Source: Neobacillus rhizosphaerae (lineage in GTDB: Bacteria; Bacillota; Bacilli; Bacillales; Cytobacillaceae). Taken from it: a stretch of 64,000 bases of DNA. Under the pieces are notes generated by a model. The model made no database searches and had not been told where the DNA came from. It saw only the letters and a program-made list of their open reading frames with translations. Positions within the stretch are counted from its first letter, which is position 1, and each line of letters opens with the position of its first letter. The stretch is taken from contig NZ_CALBWS010000001.1 in the NCBI RefSeq assembly GCF_937468385.1, positions 186,001-250,000 on the forward strand. Direction: 5' to 3'. The translations under genes were made by a program, and so were the position numbers. Below are positions 1 through 7,423 of this stretch, piece by piece.

Positions 1-176
1 AAAAGTATAGGGAAAAGCCATATAATAACTTGAATATTGTTCATTTATCAACACCTCTTTACACCTTGTTTCTACCTTAATAACTCTGTATTACAACGTT
101 AGTACCCGTAACTCATAATAAAGAATCTGTTTTGTGGAAATTAAGGGATTTATTTGTTACAGTAACCCACCTTGCT
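1..176. other. No gene seen at left edge
   Basis: I see no open reading frame, RNA gene or repeat that I can support here. The stretch lies downstream of the decayed dehydrogenase on the minus strand. Confidence 0.5.
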
Positions 177-776
177 TCATCTTTTGAATTTCTTCATAAG
201 ACTCTCGAATAGTGGTAACCTTATATACTTTGGTAAAAATCTTCCTAAGCCTTGAAAAATAATTCTATTTGCCATTCCAGGTAATAAGGTAGTCTTAGTG
301 CCAAGATAACTAAGAGACGATACTACGTTTTCTGGTTCCATAAGGCCGGAACTAAAATGACTCCACCCCGACCACGTTTAACCATTTCATTAACACAAAA
401 ATGTGTAAGTGCCATAGGGGTTTTTAATATGGTTTCAAGCAGTTTGCTCTGGTTCTCCCAATTTTCACGATGAAATTCTCCGGTAATGCTTTAACCAGCA
501 TTGTTGATTAATAGCCCTACCTCTAATGTTTGAGTGATTTTTTCAATTTCAGAAATAGAATTTGGAGTTGATAAATCTGTTACGACTGTTTTCACTTGAA
601 CATTATATCGATTCCTGATAATTTCTTTGGTTTGTATAAGAGTCCCGTCCTCACGTGCAACTAGTACTTAATGAAATCCCTTGTTCAGCTAATTTGTGAG
701 CAAATTGATATCCCATTCCTGATGTTGCACCAGTTATTACTGCCCATGGACCATATTTTTTAATAAAATCATTCAT
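177..776 (-). pseudogene. Decayed short-chain dehydrogenase/reductase
   Basis: The minus strand starts well: GGAGGCG, then ATG at 776, then residues MNDFIKKYGPWAVITGATSG, the Rossmann TGxxxGxG start of an SDR. One extra base near 665 shifts the frame; the next frame continues VLVAREDGTLIQTKEII and later LLINNAG, the SDR NNAG motif. A TAA directly follows NNAG. The segment that should hold the catalytic YxxxK is missing: the reading jumps from GVILVPALW to a typical SDR C-terminus (EPENVVSSLSYLG to FKR, stop at 177). There are therefore at least three lesions. The gene lies downstream of a TetR gene on the same strand with a matching operator just ahead of its start, so it was probably the target of that regulator. 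Confidence 0.8.
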
Positions 777-789
777 ACATTACGCCTCC

Positions 790-803
790 TGAGTAAATAC
801 TCA
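790..803. promoter_or_regulatory. TetR-type operator copy 2
   Basis: TGAGTAAATACTCA is a perfect palindrome just upstream of the decayed SDR start. It has the same half-site (TGAGTA) as the palindrome upstream of the TetR gene at 1437 to 1452, which makes both likely binding sites of that regulator. Confidence 0.65.
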
Positions 804-830
804 ATATCGTTCAAAAAAAATATAGTATGC

Positions 831-1409
831 TCAATTAGAAATATCAAGTCCTTTTAATATAAGATTTACTACACTCTCAATATAGTTATCATTTTCAAGA
901 GGGATTTCATCTGATGCTCTTTTCCCAACTAAAAAATGCGTTAATAAGGTTGAAAGAAACATTGAAGTTGCTAATTCAATTGTCTGTTTTTTAACAGGAC
1001 CAGAAACAGCCCTTGTCAGATGCGTGTTGATTTGTTTAGACATTGAATGAATAAGGTCAACAACCTTTACGTTTACATCTTTGTTTTGTACCATTTCGGG
1101 GGACCAAATAAATGACAAAAAACTTTTATTACGAGATAAAAAATCGGAATATAAATGTCCCAATTGAATTAAAGCTGGAACGGGATTCATTTCCGACAGT
1201 TCCTTCATCTCCTTGTACATTGACTCAACAAATGAAAACTCACTAATTAAATGATTAAGAAGTTCGTTTTTATCTTTAAAATAATAGAATATAAGGCCTT
1301 CTGCTACACCACTCTTTAATGCAATTTCTTTTGTTGTTGTTGCTTTAAATCCATGTTCTGTAAAAAGCTCCAATGCAGTTTGTACAATCTTATCCTTTTT
1401 TGATACCAA
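831..1409 (-). CDS. TetR/AcrR family transcriptional regulator
   Basis: A DNA-binding repressor of about 192 residues. The N-terminal TetR helix-turn-helix is clear (KIVQTALELFTEHGFKATT, then EIALKSGVAEGLIFYYFKDK, residues about 5 to 50). The rest is a helical ligand-binding domain of usual length. I place the start at TTG 1409 because AGGGGTG lies six bases ahead. The GTG at 1418 lies inside that ribosome binding site. Palindromes at 1437 to 1452 and 790 to 803 fit autoregulation and control of the downstream SDR, which is now broken. The ligand is unknown. Confidence 0.88.
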   Translation of the reverse strand: MVSKKDKIVQTALELFTEHGFKATTTKEIALKSGVAEGLIFYYFKDKNELLNHLISEFSFVESMYKEMKELSEMNPVPALIQLGHLYSDFLSRNKSFLSFIWSPEMVQNKDVNVKVVDLIHSMSKQINTHLTRAVSGPVKKQTIELATSMFLSTLLTHFLVGKRASDEIPLENDNYIESVVNLILKGLDISN

Positions 1410-1436
1410 TAAATTCACCCCTGATAGACTTAAGAT

Positions 1437-1452
1437 TTGAGTATTTACTCAA
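1437..1452. promoter_or_regulatory. TetR-type operator copy 1
   Basis: TTGAGTATTTACTCAA has 7-base arms and a 2-base centre. It lies about 28 bases upstream of the TetR start and shares its half-site with the copy at 790 to 803, so autoregulation is likely. Confidence 0.7.
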
Positions 1453-1495
1453 TTATAAACCAAATTAAATCACTGTCAACATATACCACCAATCT

Positions 1496-1530
1496 ACTCC
1501 GTTAGTGGAAGTACATTTTTTCACAATCTT
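1496..1530. repeat. Cassette-type repeat, copy R0 (partial)
   Basis: It contains CTCCGTTAGTGGAAGTAC followed by a tail ending TTTTTTCACAATC. This matches the right half plus tail of the repeat family found between genes up to about 9.8 kb. No gene is attached to this copy. Confidence 0.6.
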
Positions 1531-1613
1531 TATAGTGGTATTAAATATCTGTAGCTTTAGAATAAAGTTTGATCAAAAATAACTCTAAATCCTTGATTTC
1601 ACTGCATATAAAA

Positions 1614-1665
1614 AGCCATCGTTTTTAACAAAGATTGATCAAAACGATGGCTCTTTTTTATTTTT
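1614..1665 (+). terminator. Strong hairpin with T-run
   Basis: AGCCATCGTTTT pairs with AAAACGATGGCT, followed by CTTTTTTATTTTT. It has terminator form on the plus strand, but no plus-strand gene precedes it in the window, so it may be the relic of a lost gene or cassette. Confidence 0.65.
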
Positions 1666-1705
1666 CAGAATTACTTTTTATAAAAAAGTTTGATTAATTT
1701 AATGC

Positions 1706-1757
1706 TCCTTATTCCACTAACGCCCCCGAGTTTAAGTACAATTCTTCACAAACTATA
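1706..1757. repeat. Cassette-type repeat, copy R1
   Basis: CTTATTCCACTAACG represents the left arm. It is followed after a short spacer by TTTAAGTACAATTCTTCACA, the same tail as in copies R0, R8 and R10. The two arms are close together here, as if the usual centre had been deleted. Confidence 0.6.
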
Positions 1758-1878
1758 AGGATTTTCTAAAAAAAGCTTCAAAATCTATTGTTTATTGTTT
1801 ATAAGATGGGTTTGAATAAGGACAAAGAAGTGAAACTTTTAAAAAAAATTATCGTCAATTCAAAAAAGGAGGGATATT

Positions 1879-2355
1879 TTGAGATTAAAACATTTTTTTA
1901 TAATGATATTAGTGTTCTCTATATTTTTGATAACGGGTTGTTCAAATAATGTAGATAAAGGAACTGAAGACATAGATAGTGAATTTCCTCCATCTTATAC
2001 TGGAATAATTATTATTAATGGTATGGAATATCAGATGGAAAAAGGCGGTTATAAATGGGAAAGAAAAAAAGGTTTAGGAACTGAAGTTGTGCAAACAGAC
2101 CACGCATCTCCGAACCAAATGGCAGAGCATATGGAATCAATTAGCACAAATCCAAATCAAAAGGTTGATATTAAGATTGAAGGAAACCCAGATATTAAAG
2201 TTTATTTATGGAATGAAAAAGGAATAGAAAAAGAAATCGAACAAGATGCTAATCAAATAATCGTTCCTTCAAGTAAAGGTAAGTTTATCTATGAAGTATT
2301 AGCAGAATGGACTAACGGAACAATTTCCTATACATTTGTTGTAGAAGTTCAATAG
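1879..2355 (+). CDS. Hypothetical lipoprotein
   Basis: A 158-residue protein starting with TTG behind a strong AAAGGAGGG site. The N-terminus is a lipoprotein signal (hydrophobic stretch MILVFSIFLITGC, lipobox LITGC with Cys at about residue 21), so it should be anchored on the outside of the membrane. The mature part is hydrophilic and ends in alternating beta-strand-like segments (GKFIYEVLAEWTNGTISYTF). I do not recognise a named domain. It is the only small accessory gene in this stretch on the plus strand and it has its own terminator. Confidence 0.75.
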   Translation: MRLKHFFIMILVFSIFLITGCSNNVDKGTEDIDSEFPPSYTGIIIINGMEYQMEKGGYKWERKKGLGTEVVQTDHASPNQMAEHMESISTNPNQKVDIKIEGNPDIKVYLWNEKGIEKEIEQDANQIIVPSSKGKFIYEVLAEWTNGTISYTFVVEVQ

Positions 2356-2383
2356 TCACAAAAAGATTAGTCATAAAAGAAGT

Positions 2384-2418
2384 GGGAAACCTTATTAATC
2401 TGGTTTCCCTTGTTTTTT
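2384..2418 (+). terminator. Terminator of the lipoprotein gene
   Basis: GGGAAACC and GGTTTCCC form a stem with a 10-base loop, followed by TTGTTTTTTATTT, 29 bases after the stop codon. Confidence 0.85.
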
Positions 2419-2515
2419 ATTTAAATATCAACATTAAAATTTAACAGAGCCTAATAATAAAAAAGCCACCCAGCAGAGTAGCCTTAACATTAAGTTGTAT
2501 AAAATATATACCTTT

Positions 2516-2597
2516 CCTTCTTCAACCTGCCAAGATACTTCAATAAGGAAAAAGCGATCCTCCCTATTCAAAAATCGCACCTTGTTAGTGAAACAAC
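2516..2597. repeat. Cassette-type repeat, copy R2
   Basis: The left half has CTTCTTCAACCTGCC and TACTTCAATAAGG; the right half has GCACCTTGTTAGTGAAACAA. The centre holds an inverted GCGAT/ATCGC pair that on the minus strand is followed by TTTTTCC, so the copy also works as a terminator for the gene ending at 2604, 7 bases away. Confidence 0.7.
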
Positions 2598-2603
2598 CCA
2601 GGC

Positions 2604-3140
2604 TTATGTACTCAAATCTATTTCATCCCATTCTTCACCAGGAGTAACGACCCATTCGAGTGCTTTTCTTCTTTCCATAATCGTGCCTTCGTCAAGCTTA
2701 TTATGTTTTTTTCCGTTTAATCGTGCATCGACTAAGTACCAATGAAGCCTATAAAATAAATCTACTTGTTCATATATTTTCTTTTCGCTTCTCATAAATG
2801 TTCTGGCTACTAACGTAGAAAAATCCTGCTTCTTTCTTACATCTGGAACCATTTGGATTAAGTTATCGCCTACGGGTTCATTTATGCGAAAATTATTGTT
2901 TATGCCTAATACCCAAACTAAAGCCCAAAGGCTTTCAACATACCATTTTAACCTCATTATCTCTGTTGGTGTAACTTCGATCTCACTTTTCTCTAAAATA
3001 TCCTTTTCAAACTCTGTAACATTTTGAAATAATCCCTGTTCTTCTATCCATCGTTTAATAGCAGAAGGCGGGGCTTGATGTGCAATATAAACCATTCCAG
3101 CCATAATGGTTACTCTTTCAATAAAGAAATTTAATTCCAT
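2604..3140 (-). CDS. DUF4272 family protein
   Basis: A soluble protein of about 178 residues. The C-terminal pattern RRKALEWVVTPGEEWDEIDLST and the central W-rich helix (LKWYVESLWALVWVLGI) are typical of the DUF4272 family, whose function is not known to me; members often occur among small accessory or immunity-like genes. I place the start at ATG 3140 because AAAGGTG lies six bases ahead; the GTG at 3149 is part of that site. The stop is 7 bases from repeat R2, and the next repeat (R3) lies about 79 bases upstream of the start. It is one unit of the repeat-delimited array. Confidence 0.75.
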   Translation of the reverse strand: MELNFFIERVTIMAGMVYIAHQAPPSAIKRWIEEQGLFQNVTEFEKDILEKSEIEVTPTEIMRLKWYVESLWALVWVLGINNNFRINEPVGDNLIQMVPDVRKKQDFSTLVARTFMRSEKKIYEQVDLFYRLHWYLVDARLNGKKHNKLDEGTIMERRKALEWVVTPGEEWDEIDLST

Positions 3141-3218
3141 AAACTTCACCTTTTTTCCGAAGTCTTCTCAATAAAAACTGAATCGTTAGAACAATAGTTC
3201 TACAGAAGGAGCTTTAAT

Positions 3219-3257
3219 CCTTATTCAAGTAAACTCCCGTTAGCTTAAGAAAGGTGC
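3219..3257. repeat. Cassette-type repeat, copy R3 (short)
   Basis: A compact copy, CCTTATTCAAGTAAACTCCC directly followed by GTTAGCTTAAGAA. The left arm and the right arm are fused without the usual hairpin centre. It ends 5 bases before the stop codon at 3262. Confidence 0.65.
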
Positions 3258-3261
3258 AGAA

Positions 3262-3600
3262 TTAATACACACTAAATATATCATCAAATACTTCACCTGT
3301 TTCATAATCAAAAACCATTCTATATTCGCCTATCACTGAATCATCGTACTCAAAATTGAGTCTTAAAACTACGTGATTAAAGTCCTCATCTGGATAGTTT
3401 GTAATTGTAAAAGAAACTGTATTAATATAAATGGAAAGTTTCTCAGATTTAAAGCCTTCCTTAAATGTTTCTTCATATTCTTCAGGGTACTCTTCTCTCC
3501 AACTATTAAAATTCTCCCAAAACCCTTCAATAGTTTCTCGCTCTAAATCTTTCTCTAGTATCCATTTTTTAAAGTCCTTTACATTTATAAAATTGGACAT
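3262..3600 (-). CDS. Unknown small soluble acidic protein
   Basis: A 112-residue protein with ATG behind AGGAGGATTTAA. It is rich in Glu, Asp and aromatic residues (WREEYPEEYEETFKEGF) and ends in strand-like segments (HVVLRLNFEYDDSVIGEYRMVFDYETGEVFDDI). There is no signal peptide or membrane segment. I do not recognise the family. Size, acidity and position between repeats resemble immunity proteins of polymorphic toxin systems, but that is inference only. Its stop codon is 5 bases from repeat R3. Confidence 0.7.
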   Translation of the reverse strand: MSNFINVKDFKKWILEKDLERETIEGFWENFNSWREEYPEEYEETFKEGFKSEKLSIYINTVSFTITNYPDEDFNHVVLRLNFEYDDSVIGEYRMVFDYETGEVFDDIFSVY

Positions 3601-3655
3601 TTAAATCCTCCTATAATGGCATAATCCATTGATTTCTTCATTGAATTGTTAAATT

Positions 3656-3742
3656 CCTTCTTGAAGTAAACTGCCCTTTAGTTCAATAAAAAGAAGGATG
3701 CCGCCGCACCCCCTGCTGTTAACTCAAACACCGTTAGTTGAA
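3656..3742. repeat. Cassette-type repeat, copy R4
   Basis: A full-length copy: CCTTCTTGAAGTAAACTGCCC, TTTAGTTCAATAA, a GC-rich centre, then CCGTTAGTTGAA. The right arm overlaps the stop codon (TTA at 3734 to 3736 on the plus strand) of the barstar-like gene. Confidence 0.75.
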
Positions 3743-4255
3743 AATGAATTCACATTTTTTCACATAAGATTCTTTATTATAATCTACCAAGCACTTTTTC
3801 ATTATTGTTGCATCTCGTGGCAACTTTTTTTGTAACTTTGCCCATCCAATAAACTCCAATTTATCAGGCAACTCAACAAGCCCTGTAATTGCATCCCAAA
3901 AAGCATCCCAATTCTCCCCATAAAAGTCTGGGAACTCAAGCTTTTCTTTGAGTAGTAAATGTAACTCTTTTGACTTTTTTATATTTGATACATCAATGGA
4001 TATAATTGGAGGAACCTCCAATATAGGACTAATAGTTATTTTCACATCTTCAATGTTATCTTCGTTAGATACTTTCCCAAATATCCTACAATTACCGCAT
4101 TTTTTACATTCAAACATATATCTAACTTCTTTGTTATATTCCCAGCCGTTTTCCTCACTTACAAGTTCTGTTTTAAGTGTGCTTTTAAACCATTGGTTTT
4201 CAAAACAGACATCACATTTTAAGTCTTTACCCCATATTCTTACTTCGTAAAGCAT
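3734..4255 (-). CDS. Barstar-like ribonuclease inhibitor with N-terminal Cys ribbon
   Basis: A 173-residue soluble protein in two parts. Residues about 14 to 55 carry two Cys pairs (CDVC, then CKKCGNC), a likely zinc ribbon. Residues about 82 to 165 match the barstar fold: IDVSNIKKSKELHLLLKE, then FPDFYGENWDAFWDAITG, the hallmark that in barstar blocks the barnase active site, then LPDKLEFIGW. Barstars neutralise barnase-type secreted RNases. No barnase gene is adjacent, so this could be an orphan immunity gene or serve another partner. Its stop codon overlaps repeat R4. Confidence 0.8.
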   Translation of the reverse strand: MLYEVRIWGKDLKCDVCFENQWFKSTLKTELVSEENGWEYNKEVRYMFECKKCGNCRIFGKVSNEDNIEDVKITISPILEVPPIISIDVSNIKKSKELHLLLKEKLEFPDFYGENWDAFWDAITGLVELPDKLEFIGWAKLQKKLPRDATIMKKCLVDYNKESYVKKCEFIFN

Positions 4256-4314
4256 TAAAAAGACACCTCACTATTTAACTAATTATTTATAAATTCAGCC
4301 TTAGTAGAATTTTT

Positions 4315-4405
4315 TCCTTCTTTCACTAAACTGAGGGAGTGGAACAAGAAAAAGAGCCGCAGCAGCAACCCTTTGTTTAACTCAAGCCACCGTTAGATGA
4401 ATAAG
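4315..4405. repeat. Cassette-type repeat, copy R5
   Basis: CCTTCTTTCACTAAACTGAG forms the left arm, then TGGAACAAGAAAAAGAGCC, a GC-rich centre, TTTAACTCAAG and CCGTTAGATGAATAAG. It lies 48 bases from the stop of the gene at 4453. Confidence 0.7.
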
Positions 4406-4452
4406 AAATACCAGCTCAATTTTAGAGTAAAGACTCGTTAAAATTTATCCAT

Positions 4453-5112
4453 TTAAAACTCAGTATATTTAGTTGATAACATTATCATAATTCCCTGTTT
4501 ATTAATCCTTTGATAGTTAAAGGGAATATCATCTAACTTTTGGTATTTTTCATTCCATATTACATTATAAAAATATGAAGGAAATGAAGGATGCTGTTTT
4601 AGGTTAATGTTTTCAAATTTATAGCATTCATTTGGATAAGTCTCATCATATTCAAATATCTGAAGTATATCCTCCTCTATAGCTATTCCACCAATCTTAA
4701 AGTCGAATGTCTCGAAGAGGTCTTCCAAAAAGAAAGTGAAATCAGATAATTCATTTTCTTTTATCCCTACTTGGTTCCATTCAGGAGCATCAAAACTACT
4801 CCCAAAAAACCAAAAGTTAACTAAGATAGCATTAGAAGATACCTGTTTTATATGTAAAGTAGCTTTACGTTTCCTTGGCAAGTGTACAATGGTCCTTAAA
4901 TCCACACTATGAATAATTACTGATTCAGGTGAGTCTGGATCATATGGACAACCTTCATTAAAATTATTTATTATTTCTTCTATATTTTTATCAATTACTT
5001 CAATTTTTGTGCGGACATCAGATAGTTTATCTATTATTTCTCTTATTAGATCCTGTTTTATTGCCAAGAAAAAACTTACCTCAAGGAATGGACCTCCCTT
5101 TAACCACGCCAA
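4453..5112 (-). CDS. Unknown soluble protein
   Basis: A 219-residue protein starting with TTG 8 bases behind AGGAGG. The first 60 residues are helical and charged (LIREIIDKLSDVRTKIEVIDKNIEEIINNF). The middle part looks like a beta sheet (ATLHIKQVSSNAILVNFWFFGS), and a second acidic helical part follows. There is no signal peptide or membrane segment. I do not recognise a family; acidity and context would fit an immunity-like protein, as inference. It sits between repeats R5 and R6. Confidence 0.65.
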   Translation of the reverse strand: MAWLKGGPFLEVSFFLAIKQDLIREIIDKLSDVRTKIEVIDKNIEEIINNFNEGCPYDPDSPESVIIHSVDLRTIVHLPRKRKATLHIKQVSSNAILVNFWFFGSSFDAPEWNQVGIKENELSDFTFFLEDLFETFDFKIGGIAIEEDILQIFEYDETYPNECYKFENINLKQHPSFPSYFYNVIWNEKYQKLDDIPFNYQRINKQGIMIMLSTKYTEF

Positions 5113-5248
5113 CTATAATACCTCCTAATTTGTATCTAACCTCATTTAAACCAACTAACACATTGAAACAAATGCAGATTGCATTATGATTAACCTCATC
5201 CAATTCTAGAATAAAAAGGATCGCCAAGTATTCCGGTATTAAATAAAA

Positions 5249-5269
5249 GCACCCCGTTAGCTTAACAAG
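5249..5269. repeat. Cassette-type repeat, copy R6 (right half only)
   Basis: CACCCCGTTAGCTTAACAAG matches the right half of the family. The left half is not recognisable. It lies 20 bases from the stop codon at 5289. Confidence 0.55.
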
Positions 5270-5288
5270 ACAGTTTGGATATTTATTT

Positions 5289-5693
5289 TTACTCAATTAA
5301 ATTCAGTGCGTCAGTTACATACATTTTATCTTTACTAATATCAAGGAATTTATCTTTTGAATTAATAATATTGGGATAATAGCCAAGTGTTAGGATTACA
5401 TCTTCCTTTTCTTTAAATATGATTAAATGATTTGGCAATGCAATATTACTGTTTTCAGTGCTTTCTTGTTTTGCTCTTTTAGTGGAATTAATAATTCGCT
5501 TTATTTCTTCTTCCAATTTAATGACTGAAATAATTTCTCCTTCTTGCTTTCTGTATTCTTCAGGACTTGGTGACTCACTTGCGAATTTCATAATTTCAAT
5601 ACTTGTAATTGTAGTATCATTTTCGAAAATACTGTTCGAACATCCTCCCAAGAGTAAAAGCAATATTGATAGTAGTAGCAGTATATTTTTCAT
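5289..5693 (-). CDS. Hypothetical small lipoprotein
   Basis: A 134-residue protein. The N-terminus is a lipoprotein signal (LLLLSILLLLLGGC, Cys at about residue 18), so the mature protein is expected outside the membrane. The rest is hydrophilic, with a charged helix (EEEIKRIINSTKRAKQES) and a strand-rich end (HLIIFKEKEDVILTLGYYP). I do not recognise the family. It lies between repeats R6 and R7, reading in the same direction as the other array genes. Confidence 0.75.
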   Translation of the reverse strand: MKNILLLLSILLLLLGGCSNSIFENDTTITSIEIMKFASESPSPEEYRKQEGEIISVIKLEEEIKRIINSTKRAKQESTENSNIALPNHLIIFKEKEDVILTLGYYPNIINSKDKFLDISKDKMYVTDALNLIE

Positions 5694-5741
5694 GACATCC
5701 TCCCCCTTTTTATATAGACGGTGATTATCTGTTATAAGTTA

Positions 5742-5834
5742 CTTATTCAATTAACCTGCCATTTAGTCGAAGAAGAAAAATCCCGCTGGAACCGCAGCCG
5801 GATCTTTAAATAATGCACCCTATTGTTGAAGAAG
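5742..5834. repeat. Cassette-type repeat, copy R7
   Basis: CTTATTCAATTAACCTGCC, ATTTAGTCGAAGAAG, a CCGCTG/CAGCCGG hairpin, then GCACCCTATTGTTGAAGAAG. On the minus strand the hairpin is followed by ATTTTTC. It lies 26 bases from the stop of the membrane protein gene at 5860. Confidence 0.72.
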
Positions 5835-5859
5835 AATAGTTTCTATGGATTATGAATTT

Positions 5860-6141
5860 TTATAAATCCATTATACTTCCAGTTAAACCTAAAGCTACCG
5901 CTCCGAAAATAAAAGCAACTATATGAATTAAAATCTTGTATCGTAATTTAGTTTTTAATAAATCATATAACTTAAAGACAAAATAAAGTATTACCAAATT
6001 AATAGGTGCCTCCACTGAGGCTGAAATAAACTTATTATTTAAGAAAGGCAATTCATTTAAATAATATCTAAACAGAATATCATTTGCTATACCAATAATA
6101 GTTAATAAGGCTTGATAAATAAAAAACTTAAAATAATTCAT
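5860..6141 (-). CDS. Small membrane protein
   Basis: About 93 residues with three likely membrane segments: FFIYQALLTIIGIANDILF, APINLVILYFVFKLYDLL and ILIHIVAFIFGAVALGLTG. I chose ATG 6141, which has AGGGGA ten bases ahead, over the TTG at 6165. There is no recognised family. It lies between repeats R7 and R8 in the array orientation. Confidence 0.65.
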   Translation of the reverse strand: MNYFKFFIYQALLTIIGIANDILFRYYLNELPFLNNKFISASVEAPINLVILYFVFKLYDLLKTKLRYKILIHIVAFIFGAVALGLTGSIMDL

Positions 6142-6248
6142 TTTTTCAAGGTCCCCTAGAATCAAATTTTCTTTTAAAAATAATGACAGTATAGTGTTGA
6201 TTATATCAATATTCTTCCTTCCATATATGTGTCAATCTCCATAACATT

Positions 6249-6355
6249 TTTCTTCAACTCCTGCCATTTAGTTCAATAACAAAAAAAGCCACCAAAAATG
6301 GCAGCTGGATCTTTAACTCTTGCACCCGTTTGTTTAAGTACAATTCTTCACAATC
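6249..6355. repeat. Cassette-type repeat, copy R8, with tail
   Basis: TTCTTCAACTCCTGCCATTT, AGTTCAATAAC, a GCCA/TGGC hairpin followed on the minus strand by TTTTTTT, then GCACCCGTTTGTTTAAGTAC and the tail AATTCTTCACAATC. The recombinase-like frame begins directly after this tail. Confidence 0.75.
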
Positions 6356-6357
6356 TT

Positions 6358-6510
6358 TTTATTTTTGTAACTGAACATCATCCTCATCGAATGAGCATCG
6401 CCCAGTTAAGAATTTTTATCAAGCGAATTTCAAAACGAGCGGGCATTAACAAGAAAATTCATCCGTATCAGCTAAGGCATAGCACGCCACCCATTGTTAC
6501 AAGGTTAGTT
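6358..6510 (+). pseudogene. Tyrosine recombinase remnant
   Basis: The frame reads FVTEHHPHRMSIAQLR, IFIKRISKRAGINKK and IHPYQLRHS. This is the region around the second catalytic Arg box (HxLR) of XerC/D-type recombinases. One base is missing after the Ser codon; shifting by one restores the expected ATH. The N-terminal arm-binding part and the C-terminal catalytic Tyr are absent. The fragment starts within a few bases of the tail of repeat R8, so the repeat edge appears to be the breakpoint. Confidence 0.75.
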
Positions 6511-6654
6511 AAAGGGAAGAAATGGAGTACAGGGGTGGTAAAAGCAACCAATGAAAAAGTAGCCTAATATTTAGAAATATCATACAATATAATCAGGCAT
6601 CTATTGTGGACAAACCGTCAAAAAATATTCGTTTTAATGAGGAGGTAATCTGAA

Positions 6655-7080
6655 ATGGAAACATCTAAAAAAATAACAGTAGCAACAACAGTTCAAGCAC
6701 CAGTAGAAAAGGTATGGAAATATTGGACAGAGCCAACTCATATAAGGGAATGGAGCGCAGCTTCGGATGACTGGCACACACCATTTGCTGAGAATGATTT
6801 AAGAGCAGGTGGGAAATTCCTTTCCAGAATGGAAGCCAAAGATGGCAGTTTTGGTTTCGATTTTGGTGGCATTTATGATGAAGTAAAGTTACATGAGGTT
6901 ATCGCTTATACAATGGGCGATGGAAGAAAAGTTAAAATCACTTTTAAAGGTCGAGAAAACGAAACCGAAGTAATTGAAACTTTTGATGCTGAAACTGAGA
7001 ATCCAATTGAGGTACAACAACAAGGATGGCAAGCGATTCTAAATAATTTCAAAAAATATGCAGAGCAAGCAACCATTTAA
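6655..7080 (+). CDS. SRPBCC/AHSA1-type START-like protein
   Basis: A 141-residue protein with a strong GAGGAGG site. The start (VQAPVEKVWKYWTEPTHIREW) and the AGGKFLSRMEAKDGS and W-rich C-terminal helix (GWQAILNNFKKYAE) are typical of the Aha1/SRPBCC superfamily, whose members form a hydrophobic cavity for small ligands. No substrate can be named. It reads against the direction of the array and has its own terminator. It stands between the recombinase remnant and repeat R9, so it may be a later insertion or cargo. Confidence 0.82.
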   Translation: METSKKITVATTVQAPVEKVWKYWTEPTHIREWSAASDDWHTPFAENDLRAGGKFLSRMEAKDGSFGFDFGGIYDEVKLHEVIAYTMGDGRKVKITFKGRENETEVIETFDAETENPIEVQQQGWQAILNNFKKYAEQATI

Positions 7081-7151
7081 AAAAGCAAATCAGAGATGCT
7101 CAAATAATCATTTTTATAAGGCAATAGAATTATTGATATTTTTCTTAACAA

Positions 7152-7183
7152 AGAGTCAGCCAAAACTGACTCTTTTATTTTTC
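7152..7183 (+). terminator. Terminator of the SRPBCC gene
   Basis: AGAGTCAG pairs with CTGACTCT around a short loop and is followed by TTTTATTTTTC. Confidence 0.88.
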
Positions 7184-7266
7184 ACTTAAAGACGTTGCAA
7201 ATTTTTAATATCGATATACAAGTAGGGCTATATATTAGGTGAAATGCGAAATAAATAAGTCATTTT

Positions 7267-7401
7267 CCTTATTGCACTAAACTCCCTTTAGTGTAACAAG
7301 ATAAAGAGCTTCCGCTATAACTTTTTAATCTGGACCGTTAGTCGAATAAGAAAAAAGATCTCCGCAGAATCCTATTAAGCTCAAGCACCCGATAGTTGAA
7401 A
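7267..7401. repeat. Cassette-type repeat, copy R9 (longest, two right arms)
   Basis: CCTTATTGCACTAAACTCCC, TTTAGTGTAACAAG, then a first right arm ACCGTTAGTCGAATAAG, a second centre, and a second right arm CACCCGATAGTTGAAAAG. It looks like two repeat units fused after loss of the gene between them. It ends 23 bases before the stop of the CPBP gene. Confidence 0.72.
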
Positions 7402-7423
7402 AGTATTGCTGTACAAACTATCA

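Larger units (their letters stand above)
1531..1878. other. Gene-free stretch with hairpin and repeat copy
   Basis: No coding sequence is recognisable. The stretch holds the terminator-like hairpin at 1614 to 1665 and repeat copy R1 at 1706 to 1757. It ends in the AAAGGAGGG ribosome binding site of the lipoprotein gene at 1879. Confidence 0.5.

Noticed and set aside
3948..4250. 100-residue plus frame opposite the barstar-like gene
   Set aside because: It is the reverse image of a well supported gene and has no ribosome binding site.
5081..5296. 71-residue minus frame covering the gap before 5289
   Set aside because: It covers repeat R6 and overlaps the next gene's start; no ribosome binding site and no protein-like pattern.
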